This document shows, in pieces, positions 17,701 through 29,659 of a stretch of DNA of 36,528 nucleotides. The position numbers and the translations under genes were made by a program. Position 1 is the first letter of the stretch, and every line of letters starts with the position of its first letter. Source of the stretch: Stramenopiles sp. TOSAG23-2 (taxonomy: Eukaryota > Sar); NCBI GenBank assembly GCA_900128395.1, contig LT649336.1, forward strand, positions 1 through 36,528. Reading direction: 5' to 3'. The notes under the pieces were generated by a model that ran no database searches, had not been told where the DNA came from, and saw only the letters and a program-made list of their open reading frames with translations.

Positions 17701-20700
17701 TGTTTTCCTCTATAACAACTGCGCCAGCTGCTAAGTTTAGGCTACTTATTGCTTCGTTTTTTATAATTTCCAACTGCTCTATGCTAATATCATCCTTCGT
17801 AGGCCCAGATAATAATGTGAAACAGTTTCGAATGAAAGAGAAATCCCTTTTGTGGATATTATCGGTATTACTTCGTGCTAGAATATTTAGTATAGAATGA
17901 TAACCTTCATCCTTCAAGGCATACAAAAATATGCTATTCGCAGCCATATTAGCAAGCTTCTTATCAAATATGAATAAATTCAATAAAGGATCTATTAAAT
18001 CTTTGTATTTCAATTTAGTATCTGGTAGCTCGCCAATCCTGTAACTTCGATATAGTACCTTTCGTTTACTTTCCTTCTCGTACTTTCTCCGTTTGCTTCT
18101 TGAATACGGCATAGCGAAAGAGCCATTATTAGGATCCATTTTTCTTTTACGGTAAAGCTGTATTCCAAAGTTTTGTGATGCTAATTGTGTAGAAGCTCCG
18201 CTACTATTGGCTCCACCATCTTCGGACTGGGTTAGACTAAATAACATGTCACCGTCATTTTGTGTTGCCATTACCATATCGCCATAATTGCTGTTGTTGT
18301 TACTAGTGGCAGTTGACAAAGACTGAGAAGCCCAATTATCATCTATATCCATATTTGTCGATTGAGAAGTGGACGAAGGTATTATCATTGAGGATACCAT
18401 TGATGAAAATGCAGGTTCCATATACAAGGATTGCGTCATGTCAAATCCGTTTCCACTTCCCGCATTTATTTTTAAGTCTGTGAAATCACACTTGTGTATC
18501 TCTTTATTGCATCTTGGTAAGAATGAATTTTGACGATAATCAGCACCATTCTTTACCAAACAGAGCATTAAATAACTGGACAACTGAGAATGAAAGTCTT
18601 CCATATCTTCTCTGATAATATTTGGATTTAACAATGACAAAGCACGGTTGACACTACTTTTTTGTGGTAGAATTTCATTCCAGTATGATAGTAAACAATC
18701 TTTTACAACTCTATAACGATTTTTCAATCCTAATAGGAGAATGTCCCTCAAATATAGCGTACCTTTATCAAAGTATTGTAATTTAGCATCATCATCTGTT
18801 AGCATTGTTGCGGTGGTTGTACTCGTTGTAGTTGTAGTTACCGGTGTTACAACATTTTCCCTATTTTTTGCAACCAATCGTCGATCCATCGATATGCATA
18901 GCTCATAAAACAGTATACAAATATCAGGATTTTCATTAGTAATATATGCCATTGTAAAATTTGTATTTGTAATCACTGTAGTAGATGATTCTTTGTTAAT
19001 TTTAATTGAAACAAATGTTGATTTTGGCCATTCCTCTATCGGCTTTTTCTCAATCCACAATGTCATTATCTCTAATAAAAACCTTTTAGTTTTTTGATTA
19101 TCTTGTGAAGCTAGCATATCAAATGCTGTTTCCAAGTGCTCAAAACATAATGTTACAAGATCTACCGATACCTCCTCCCATGTCAGCATTTTGTGCGTAA
19201 TTTCTAACGCCAACGCCACGCTGTCGCTATCCAATAGCGACAAACGACCCAAAAAATTACTGAAGAAATCGCGGCTATTGCATAGGCGTGGGCCCAAATG
19301 CAGCGCCACTTGAAGCAGCTTTTTTGTTTCTGCCTTATTGTGAGGATTAAATTTGGTTTGTAACTTCATCCTTACTACATCATAGAATGCCTTGCCTAAA
19401 ATTTCATCTTCCTTCGATTCTTGTGCAATTGTACATATAAATCTAGAAGCATTAAACCGTATATCAATATATTTAGCTTCAAAGACCTTATTTCTAATAC
19501 CATGAACTTTGTCATATAAGAACGTGTCCTTATCCATGATGCTACTAATTTTCTCCCAATTCCAAGGTATAAATTCGTTAATAATACAATATATAGCAAG
19601 CGCCAGAGCTTGTAATTGTGACGCCCATCGCACATTGCTTTTTCTGTTTGATTCTTCCATCCACTTAAAAAGCCAATGGGAGTTATTACAAATTGCATTA
19701 CAGCCTACCATGTAAATATCAAAAATTAGCAACGTGTCGACAGATAGTATTTGAGAATTCATTTCTTGAAACCAATGCTTAAACAGTATTTTAAAATGAT
19801 CGAGTGCTTTTGACTTAATGACACCTTTCGTATATGCTAATACCTTGATCCAGTTATTGAAAAACGTCTTCAACTTGGACAACATCGACAAATCCGCTCT
19901 ACCACTATTTGCTACGTTCTTCATCATTACATCGCCGTGATCATCATGCCAGTCAGCTAATATTGATGTCATCCTTTTAAAAAAGTCTTGAAAGCGATCA
20001 TCAAACAGTCGTGTGTCGGCACTATAATCAACTAAAGTTGATATGCAAAATGCTTCCCATTCTGTTGAAAATGGTTTAAAGTACTCAGGCATTTCACTGA
20101 TTAAATGTAAAATAAAAATTTTCAAGCACAATGGTGTTTCGGTTGCATTCGTCCCAATATCTAGAAGGATTTTCATAAATTCTGGTTGAGGTTTGTCAGC
20201 AACCCTTATCCACATTTGTTGTTCTTCGTCAAATGTAGCCCAAGCGTTATATTCATAATTAGGTTCTGGATTTTTATTTTGATTCCAAAGATACTCAAAT
20301 ATACTACAAGTAGTAGTAACACAATCTGCATTAGCATTCCTCCAGTCTTGTGATGGGTACGGAACATCTACTATTAAATTTTTCCAATGCATCAAACTAT
20401 TGTCCGCTTTTTTGCTTTTGCTATTAATTAAATTTACTTGAGTTTGCATTTTCCTTTGTGTTTTAATAGCACAATGGCACAAACACAAGAAAGCAGCAAC
20501 TTTGCAAGAATGGTCAACACTGGGATCTTGGTGCAATATAATTTTCTTCGATTGAAGAATGATATGCATCGTTAACGCAGTGTCTTTTCCATCAGCAAAC
20601 CTTTTGCCGAGATGCGACTTACCTGTACCGTAACCTTGAACTAACTCGACGATTTGATTCTTAATTTCCTTATCATCTAATCGCTGGTATAAAATTTGTA

Positions 20701-23700
20701 GTAAAGAAAATGAATATTTAATGAAACTGGAATTTACGTTTCCAACTTTTGATGCATCTGACAGAGGAAGAAGCCAATCAAAAAGAGGCTGATTACCCGG
20801 TAAGCTCTTATAACCGGTGCGAAATATGTTTGAAATAATATCTTTTTGACAATGCAGCAAATATGGAATGCACACTTTTTTTAGAACCATCTCCTTTAAA
20901 TCCTCGCCATACAACTTCAAATTATTATTAAATAGAATTGAAGTCGAGAGCTCCATGATACTGGAGCGTAATCGTACAACCATATCAGGAGCAGGATCCT
21001 TCGCATATCTTGTAATAATCTTTTTAAGCATTTGATCAATTTTTTCACGCAACAAATGGTCTGGGTGTAGAATTTTCCTACACAAAATTGAAAAATATTC
21101 ATGGCAAAAAATACCACCAACATTTAAAACTAGAAGTCCGACTTCAACAGCTTTGCAATTTTCACGCTCGTCGCTCGATCCAGCATCTACGACTGAACTT
21201 GGGCCTGGGAAGTGGTATCTGAAAATTCTTTTTTTTAATATTTCACATGTTATTGCTGAACATTTTTTTGCGTCTCTTCGTTCTATCGTACTAGACGATT
21301 TTAGAAGTGTACCAGAAAGTCTGAAAGCCTCCATTTTCAATTCAAATGGTGGTTGATCACCAACATCCATTAACAAAAAGTGTAATAAATCCAAAAGGAA
21401 TGAATCTGTACGTTCATTGCTGACATACTTTTCACTTTCAATTATTGGTATTAAAATTTGTAAAAATGAAATCAAAGTTTGCAATATTGGATTAACTCCA
21501 TTCATAACGAAATTACTTTGAGAGTTACTGTTTCCATTACTTTGAAGTTGCGATCCCCAAAGACGATTTTGCTCTAAGAAATAATCATTAAATGCTTCGA
21601 TTAGTTGATCAAACGATAAAATTTCCGTCGTATTATACTTTTTATTGTATAAAATAAAACGAATAATAATTTTTCTTAACAAATGAAGAATGCGAGATGA
21701 TTGAAAAGCAAAACGGAACATATCCTTGGAGATGCTTATCCAAACGTTTGGCTGCATAAAAAACGATGTTATGGCTCCAATTATTGAGTTATCGTGACTT
21801 TTATTCTTGTCATTGATATTTTGCTGAAGATTTTCTGACATAGAAAGTATGTAACTCAAAAAGCTTGATTTTTCAATCATATACAATACATCCTTTGGCT
21901 CTAAGTGTATTTTATTAAAATTGAACAGAAAAAAAACAACGCATTCGTAAAAGTCCATCAGTAATGGGGATAAATTTCTTTCTGCAACAAGTTTTAATTC
22001 ATTTATGATGAGATTGCAAAACTTGTTAATGCAAGTATTGTAACGATCGTCGTTCGAAAAAATTAATTTTAAGACGCCATGTTTATTAGACAAGGTCAAG
22101 CCATTCAAAATTAACTTCTTCGATTTCAAAGTATATTTTACGTTTCCTTCCATATCCAGACCATCTCGAGTAACTCTCAAAGTCTCATCAATTTCATTAT
22201 AAATTAAATCTAGTTTCTTCACAACATTAATAGAATCAAAATCACTGCTACATAATGTCGATTTATGTTCCTAATATAAATTATAATTTCAGGTTAGTCA
22301 TTAAACTTAATTTAGTAGTGGAAATATATATGTTTATACATAAGGTCAAGAATTTCATGAATATTGGCTCAGAAACATATGTTATAGACGAATCCCATCT
22401 TTGTTTTACTTTCGATATCAAGGACGAACCTTTATCTCGGTCATGGATCATGTAAGATCCGAACAAAGATCAAATAAAACTCTGGTAATTAGTGACAACG
22501 TTTTCACCTTTTTTTTTTTTAGCATAAAAAATATATACCAAAACATAAGAAAAAAGACAAAAAAACTGAATTTCCACCTTTTGCATAATTAAATATCATA
22601 CAATGATGTATTGCATCCGGAAGGATACAAAATAAAAACCAAGTTAGGGTTAACAGTACCAACTTTGCCTTGCAAAGCCATACTACAACGGTAAAACGTC
22701 GGTCTAAAAACATATTGTTGTATCATCACAGCCAAACAGAAATCATATTGTCTTCAAAGATTTTAAAGTGTTTCAGATTTACATACCCCGCTAGCAATTG
22801 TAAACAACGTTTTACATGCTTCCTCTTGTAACGTTTCGTGAGGAACTTGCGCTTCATTTGAAATTGTGGTTGGATAAAAAAGTGCTGCAATTAATAATGG
22901 CACCACACCCTTTAACAAATCTCCGGCGTGTTTTGGATTTATGGTATTATTAGAGAAAGAAGCTAGAGCTTCCTTGTCTTGAAATAGATTATCAATGAAT
23001 TTGAACAATTCGCAAATCAATGTACCAGGCAATATTGTAGTGTTTGCTGTTCTACCAGCAATATTTATCAATTCATAAATATTGTCAATAATATGTGAGA
23101 CTGATGCTCTTGTTGAAACGGAGTCTCCATTAATATGTCGCTTTTTATTTATACTGGAACTTCCACCAATATCATGGTTGTATGATGCTAGGCTGCTCAT
23201 TTTAATCATGTGCTTTTCAATAGCCCAATTATATGCAAATAAAGATCCTTCTAGACCTCTATAATACGATTTCAAATCTCCTACCTGTAAACGATAACGC
23301 AAGCTGTTTTGATTTTCAAACAAATATACAAAGTCCGGCTTCTTTGTTAAACTATATCCAGCTTCAGATTCATATTTTGCTCTGGCTATAGAACTGAACA
23401 ATTTTGAACAAATAACGCGCATTTCTATAGATTGACTAGAGATCTGACATAAAATATATTCCATTAATTGATCCAAATTGTTCATAACTTCCCCTGTATA
23501 ATTGTCCCCACCACTTAGATGTTTGCATATAATCCTCGTAAAGTGTTCAATTATATCGCCCAATGATTTACAATTATCAAATTTATTATCTGTGAAGCTA
23601 TTCTCATTGCTTTTTAAAGCATTTAAAGTGTGGTATATGATATCTAACGAATACTTGCGTATTAGCTCCGGTTCTTCACGAAAATCTCTGTAAAATAAAT

Positions 23701-26700
23701 TGATTGTATTTGCAGCACCAATTTGTTTGTGCGTATTTGGATTTTTCAACATATTGAACAAACGCCGCATTAATGAATCAATCTGCACAGGGTTCGACTC
23801 ATTACTACCGCTGCTGGAACTGCTACTGCTTCCTCTACTTTTACGTGAACGAGAATTGTTTTGTTTTATAGCCCATTTCAAAAATTCCGCTAAAGCTCGT
23901 GTGCTTACATCCTTTAGTGCAGCATCCTTATCGTTGCTTGCTCCAATCACGACACAGTTCAACCACGTAACCGTCTCTGGTGCAGTTTGGTTAGTTTTAC
24001 GTGATTTAGCTCTGGAAAACCAATGGCAAAGTTGCTTTACAAGTGGTTCAAATAAATTTCTTGTAAAATCGTATGAATCTGTTGCTAAACGTAAAATGCA
24101 CGGGAAAACTTTTTCGTATATTTGACACAATTCTGGTTGATTCACCTGTGGTAACATATACAAGATAATAGTATGCAATGCTTCGCATGCAGTTGTTTTA
24201 ATATCATAGTCACCGCTCAGCTCTGCTAATTCAATTATTCGAGGAATAATTTCAGTAAGATCCAATTTATATTTAGCATTTATTTGGTCAAATATCAATT
24301 CAATTTTCAACACATCTTTTGAACTGGTCCATCGTAATCCTTTTGCAATGTCTTTCTCCGATGACCCAACTATGTCATGTACACGTCCACCAATTCTTCC
24401 TAGAAAATTCAGGATATATGTTCGTAAGCTGTCCCTTCCTTCTGCATTACTTTTACTTGCTTTCTTCGACTCTTGGTGCGCTTCTTCTTCATCTTCTAAT
24501 AAATATTCGTTTAATTTTGGTAAAATAGATGGTAAACATTCATCGAGCTTATCATCAGACAATGTTTGACGCCATTTTTCTAATGCTTTTACAGCAACCC
24601 ATGCCACTGGTCGATAAGAGCGGCCAATAGTTAATGCACTTTGTAAAATGGGGGTTTGAACTTTCAAAAAATATTCCATCATTTGATGCGGAGCGGACAA
24701 TATCATTTTTGCTGCAGAAACAAACAGTTCGTCGCGATATTGTGTAGAACGCCTTTGTATTGTTTCAACGTATGATAAAACAATTTCAAAGCACTTTTCA
24801 CGATCGTCTTTAATCACACTATTCTTATCATTCACATTGCCGCTGTTACTATTATTGCTAAAGAAGTTTCTCATTTGGTTCTTATCATTAAAAAAATTTC
24901 CTTCACTGCATAATTCAAAAAAAATTTGAATGATTTTATAAAAACCACTTACTTCATAATGATCTAGAGATAATGGTATTAGTTTTGTCAGGAATGGGAT
25001 GGCCCATTTCAAACTACATTGCACGTATCTGTTGTACAAGGTATTTGACAGTTTACGTTTTAAAATTTGATTAATTGACGTATAAAATTCAATTAAATTC
25101 AAAAAATGATTATAATCAATTGGATTTTGTGGTTCTTTTAAATGTTTTCGCAACATAAATTGTGTCACTTCATTTTCATTATTAGTAGATTGAGTCAGTG
25201 CCTCATTTTCATCATCCTTGTCCATATCATCTAATTCAGGATCCTTCAGTGCCAAATTGAAACTTTGCAACTTGTTTAATATAGACTTAATTAATGCATT
25301 TATGATACTTTGTGCCACATATAATTCATCTCTGCATGTCCATTTATGAGATGATGACTGTGCAATAATATTTCCTTCACCATTATTGCTGTTATTGCTA
25401 GTACTACGTTCGGATAAAAATATAAATGGTTCACTTAATGCATAAATTAAAATTTCACTCATAAATTTCGAGTATACATCAGATAATTTGAAATTTACGA
25501 AGGAATCCTCAACCTTATTACTGTTCATATCATAAGTGATTCTTTGTAATGCTTCAACTTTGTACATTGACATATTCATACACTCTACAACAATACTGTC
25601 TAAAGTTGCCAGGAAAGTTTCATTATTTTTCGTCGTAGCATCCATTAAATGAACCATTTCTTTAGCAAAATTTATACGATCACTATCTTTGTATCTTTTT
25701 TCCCATGTCTGGTAATAGTTATGGACGACATGGCGTAAAACTTTGCTCAACGGATCGTACAATGCAGCATCAAGACTCTCTTCCGGCATGTAGTATATTA
25801 TGGATGAACATGCAGATATCATTGCTTGTTCATCACTTCCTTTTGCATAAATTTCACTATACCCATTTGAGTAATAATTTGCCGCACTATTGCGCGATGT
25901 TAAAATATTGGACATGTAATTTTTGAGCAATTTATTAATAATTATGTCCTTCAGCTCTTGCGTTGAATCATTAAATTTTGCTTTCATTGCGCCAGCAAAA
26001 TCTCCAATGATATAAATACCAAGTTCTTGCGTTTTGCGACTTTTATCTTGTAAAAGATTCATTGTAGACTTCATAACCAGTTGGAATATAATATCATATC
26101 TTTTCATATCTTCACTATTGGCAACAATAGTAGTGTTTCTCTCTGAAGTAGTGGTAGTTGTATCCATTTCCATCATCATCATCATCATCATGCTATTATT
26201 GTTACTACTACTACTACTACTGCTATTATTGTTGTTGTTATTGTCATTATTTATCTTTTCGTTGTGAAAATTATATATTTCATTATTAAATACACGTATG
26301 ACAGCACGTAAACCAAATATTACAAATTCACGTAGTGTTTTTTTATCTTTACTTAAAAATATAGTTAATAGGAGACGATATATTTTTTCACCATTTTTAA
26401 TAATCCTTTTTGAAAATAAATGAGAATGTTTTGAAATAAATTCAATACCAGCTTTTGGTACGCTATAACGTTTTAAATCTTGACGAACATAAATGGTTTT
26501 TTCGTATATGCAAGAAAATAAATCATTCATTTCATTTTTTTTGCTGAAAATATCAGAAATACATGTACCATCTTTAAATTTATCGATTATTTCAATAGCA
26601 GCACTTAATCCATTAATAGCTCCTGAAATGATATTAGCTTTCCCATCGCCACCTTCTTTAGCATATTCACCAGTTAATCCGTTCAATAACGTACGATATA

Positions 26701-27400
26701 TTCCATCCCTATTGTTTTTCAATTCGAGTGGATAAACAGAATATAAACGACCCAGTAATTCCAATGCGGAACCTTTCAATACCCCATACGCTTTTGCACC
26801 TTTTCCAATGAGATTTAGTGTCATATCATAAAGCGGTCGTGACTGTCTACCGACATTATTAGTGAAAAAACCCACCTTGAACTGTGACGCCGTCACCAGC
26901 GGTGTTCCGTTATCATCCAATTCACTTGGTGAAGCTTTTAATATTTCAAACAACAGGTTAAATACAGGGGTGCGTACAGTTGCTGATTTATTTTCACGCA
27001 TTAAAACTTGATAAGATACCTCGATAATTTTATTGAGAAAAGTTTTATATTGTGCAAGATTATTGGTATCAGCTTTGAACAATGACGTAAGTTGAACGAC
27101 AACTTCTTTTCTAGCTTCATTCATTTCCTTATCTCCATTTCTTCGATTAATGGAAGCTTTATTCAAAAAGGTAAGGATATCCGGTGGATCATCAGAACAG
27201 AGTAAGAGTGAGATAGCACGTGTATGCAAAGACCTATTACTTTGAATTGTTTCTGTTTTACTAATGTTGAAAGCACTCTCCACTAATTGTTTTGGGCTAG
27301 CTTGCGATGTTTTGATTCCTTTCTCCGCAGAATCTGCAAGTTTTAATAAAACATCTTGAAGTCTTGATATCTCCAAGGAGGAGGTATTCATCGACGTCAT
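14714..27400 (-). CDS. PRKDC: DNA-dependent protein kinase catalytic subunit (DNA-PKcs), two exons
   Basis: I join two long ORFs: complement(join(14714..22270, 22787..27400)), about 4056 residues, close to the human 4128. The start is the ATG at 27400. The downstream ORF has no ATG at its beginning, and the two meet in phase 0 across one intron. Landmarks: a helical N-terminal solenoid; a FEPLVKQLCHWF block and then FRDFREEPELI-like text matching human DNA-PKcs (there FREFREEESL); an S/TQ-rich cluster near residue 2860-2900; VLYRSYRIGELPD, nearly identical to the human FAT-proximal segment; the PI3K-like kinase with EDLRNDQRVQQVF, GIGDRHLGN (about residue 3840) and IDFGHTFGSATFLLPVPEL; and a C-terminal FATC ending in WHGLNLW. 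The kinase acts with Ku at DNA ends in non-homologous end joining. Asn, Ser and Met tracts sit in solenoid loops. The gene is divergent from NSE3. Confidence 0.95.
18170..18380 (-). other. S/TQ cluster of DNA-PKcs (ABCDE-like)
   Basis: Within about 70 residues there are at least six Ser/Thr-Gln sites: TSQ, ASQ, ATQ, LTQ, STQ and ASQ. ATQ (codons at 18260-18268) and FSLTQSEDG (from about 18241 down) align with the human RATQ...FTLTQTADG region carrying T2638 and T2647, known ABCDE autophosphorylation sites. It lies before the VLYRSYR block, the same order as in human. I estimate the two threonines at residues 2874 and 2885. Confidence 0.8.
20794..20802. other. TACC-N-GGTA palindrome inside DNA-PKcs coding sequence
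   Basis: The only exact copy of the palindrome found within a coding region here. It is most likely coincidental and serves as a background count for the promoter sites. Confidence 0.3.
22271..22786 (-). other. DNA-PKcs intron, 516 bp
   Basis: Minus-strand donor GTATGT begins at 22786 directly after a Gly codon. The acceptor TTATATTAG ends at 22271. A GACTAAC branch site lies at 22293-22299, about 23 bases from the acceptor. It is phase 0. It is five times longer than the other intron, so a small internal exon cannot be excluded; the short open stretches inside show no DNA-PKcs-like text. Confidence 0.75.
26171..26260 (-). repeat. Met7 / Ser / Asn homopolymer tracts in DNA-PKcs
   Basis: Seven consecutive CAT triplets on + (26171-26191) encode seven Met. 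They are preceded in the protein by Ser and Asn runs coded by AGT/AGC and AAT/AAC repeats. This is a trinucleotide microsatellite translated in a solenoid loop around residue 400. Poly-Met is an unusual homopolymer. Confidence 0.85.
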
Positions 27401-28032
27401 TCTTCTCCTTACAATTTGTTTTTTGTATTTTCTGTTTTTGTTATATATGATATTACTATGTATTTTTATATATATATATATATTTATATATGTTCATTTT
27501 AGTGTTGACTATTAGCATTTAGCATGTAATTACTATATATATTGAAATTATAAAATTATCATTCATTTCTTAGTTAATAAAGTATTATTCATCATCAATT
27601 TTTTTTTGATGATTTTTAAAAAAATTTTTGATCAATAGATTTGATATTCCCTCCCGAACTGTATATATTAGTCTAATAACTAATTAGCCTATTTATTATT
27701 AATACTACTGGTATACGCCTAGACAGTATGTATATGACCTGCAAAAAAATAGCATATTAGATTTTTTTGGAAAGTGGTAGTTTTTTGAGATTACTACTGG
27801 ATTACCATGCCCGCATGCCCTTACCAACATAAACAGCATGGATTACAATTATTTTTCTTTCGAAATACCAGGTAACACAATAAACAACAACACACCACAC
27901 AACACACAACAATGATAAAAATATATACAAATCAAAATATGATAGAATACACATATATTATCTAAAATAATATGTAATGCATTTTTGATAGAAAGAAACA
28001 AAACAGAAAACAAATAAACAACAAAGAAAATC
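27401..28032. other. Divergent 5' spacer shared by DNA-PKcs and NSE3
   Basis: 632 bp between the two start codons. It contains a TA-rich segment next to DNA-PKcs and an exact TACCAGGTA at 27866-27874. On the NSE3 side is a run of ACA/CACAAC-rich sequence at about 27880-27915. No coding exon is evident. It probably holds two promoters or one bidirectional promoter. Confidence 0.55.
27866..27874. promoter_or_regulatory. TACC-N-GGTA palindrome (TACCAGGTA)
   Basis: Exact copy in the DNA-PKcs/NSE3 divergent spacer, 159 bp upstream of the NSE3 ATG. Confidence 0.45.
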
Positions 28033-29136
28033 ATGCCAAAAAAGCGTAATGTTGGAAGCTCTTCTTCTTCTTCTTCGAACAAACGTCGTAAAAAAAACGG
28101 TGCTAGTTCCACGACAACTACAACGACAACTACGACGACGACAACTACTACACGTCAAAATGAACAAAACGACCCTGCATTCAAATATTCACAAGGTAAT
28201 TTGAAATATCCACGTATGACATTAATACCAAAAAAAGGTTTAACAGTAGATCGTGAAGAATTATCATGTGAAATTGACACAATCAAAGAATACGAAAATT
28301 TAGTTAATCCAAATTCTCGAAATGCGTTGGAAATAAGTCTTTTCCGCTACGTTGTATTTACAGGTTTATCAGGTGAACAACTTAAAATAAATGAAAAATG
28401 GTATACTCAACAACGCTTGTTAAAAAATTATAAAGGTGGTGATAGGAAAATCATTAAAGAGGTATTACTTTACAGAACTAGAATAGCTGTTCGAGACGTA
28501 TTTGGCTTCGACGTCGTAAGAAAAGGTTGTTATGAAGAAGTTGAAGATGAAGGTGAGAAAAGCTTTGTATGGAAAGTGGATAGGCAAAAAAAAGATGCTC
28601 ATTATCTAGTAAATATTCTTGCAGACCCTCCAATTCGTGAGAAAGAAGAGGAAGACGACGACGAGGGGAATGATGATATTTCTGAAACATTTCAAAAAGA
28701 AGCAGATGTTGTTGACAATCACTATTTAGCATTAAAAACGACAGAGTATGACAAAGCAGAAAAGGGATTTTTACAAGTTGTATTAGCAATTGTAGATGCA
28801 TCTCGAGATCGAAAAATTGATGAGACTACGTTATTAAGAGAATTGAATGAGAATTTTTTTCCAAACTTGGATCTTACTGCAACAAAATCAAAATCAAAAA
28901 AAGGGAATGATCGTGATCCAGTCTTAGGAAATGTCAGAAAATTAGTTACGGAACAATTTGTTGCTGATGGATATCTTAGTAAAGAAAAAAATCGTGAAGA
29001 GGGTTCATCGATTGAATATAGATTAGGTGGTAAAGCATCTTATGTTATGAAGCCACAGGATATGATATCGTTTGGTTTAAATACTTCTAAAGTAAATATT
29101 GATAATCAAGAATGGAACAAATTAGTGGAAGCTTGA
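28033..29136 (+). CDS. NSE3: NSE3 / MAGE-family subunit of the SMC5/6 complex
   Basis: 367 residues from the ATG at 28033. A basic N-terminus carries Ser and Thr runs (about 7 Ser, 14 Thr). The MAGE homology domain covers about residues 98-345. The first winged helix includes SLFRYVVFTGLSGEQLKINE and ends in RIAVRDVFGFDVV (149-162), the typical RDVFG of fungal Nse3. After an acidic insert (poly-Glu/Asp near 205-225) comes KGFLQVVLAIVDASRDRKID, then a second winged helix with RKLVTEQFVADGYL and a YRLGGKA strand. NSE3 partners NSE1 (RING) and NSE4 (kleisin) and binds DNA in the SMC5/6 complex. A single MAGE gene is the normal state outside placental mammals. The call is made on motif order, without a search. 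Confidence 0.87.
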   Translation: MPKKRNVGSSSSSSSNKRRKKNGASSTTTTTTTTTTTTTTRQNEQNDPAFKYSQGNLKYPRMTLIPKKGLTVDREELSCEIDTIKEYENLVNPNSRNALEISLFRYVVFTGLSGEQLKINEKWYTQQRLLKNYKGGDRKIIKEVLLYRTRIAVRDVFGFDVVRKGCYEEVEDEGEKSFVWKVDRQKKDAHYLVNILADPPIREKEEEDDDEGNDDISETFQKEADVVDNHYLALKTTEYDKAEKGFLQVVLAIVDASRDRKIDETTLLRELNENFFPNLDLTATKSKSKKGNDRDPVLGNVRKLVTEQFVADGYLSKEKNREEGSSIEYRLGGKASYVMKPQDMISFGLNTSKVNIDNQEWNKLVEA

Positions 29137-29659
29137 AAAAAGATACGACGTTCGTATATATATAATTAATTTACGCGTTCGTATATATATATATAATATA
29201 TATGATATCCTATTTATAAATATTGATATAATCTCATAAATATAATCGTATATCATATCATACGTCGTATGATATTTAAAAATTTTTGAGTGTGGTGTGT
29301 TTTTGATATAATTAAATTTACACTTTTATAATTTTATATTTTTTAATAAAAAGGAGAAAAAATGTGACTATAGTATGTGTGTATTATATTTATGATACGA
29401 AAATAATATTACGAAATAATTTTATTGGTTTGATAACATCTCTATTTACCTCATCGGTAACTTTCTGTTACAGGGGTTATTGACACATTTTGTGAGAGAT
29501 AGATATTAATATTGGCTCAGTCACTGTATTCTTTTGAGAGTAGGAATTGTCAAAATGGGTTAGGAATAAAAAAATTAAAAAATAATTAAAATATATAAAT
29601 TTTATAAAAATTTTATAAATACGTAATACTCATAATTTTTTACGCGCGTATTAATTTTT
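29137..29659. other. Convergent 3' spacer with 10-bp palindrome
   Basis: 523 bp between the stops of NSE3 and the S1P lyase. It holds TA repeats, the palindrome with arms at 29255-29264 and 29266-29275, and a less AT-rich patch at about 29440-29560. In that patch a TATTCTTTTG-AGAGT...AGGAATT string resembles one at about 12240-12270 in another convergent spacer. No gene seen. Confidence 0.5.
29255..29275. repeat. Perfect 10-bp palindrome, 1-base centre
   Basis: Arms ATATCATACG and CGTATGATAT flank a single T, about 120 bp after the NSE3 stop. It could form a 3' hairpin or be a protein site. Confidence 0.8.

Noticed and set aside
22281-22713. Two ORFs of about 61-64 codons inside the DNA-PKcs intron
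   Set aside because: No supporting splice-site pairs or recognisable DNA-PKcs sequence; a single 516-bp intron explains the region.
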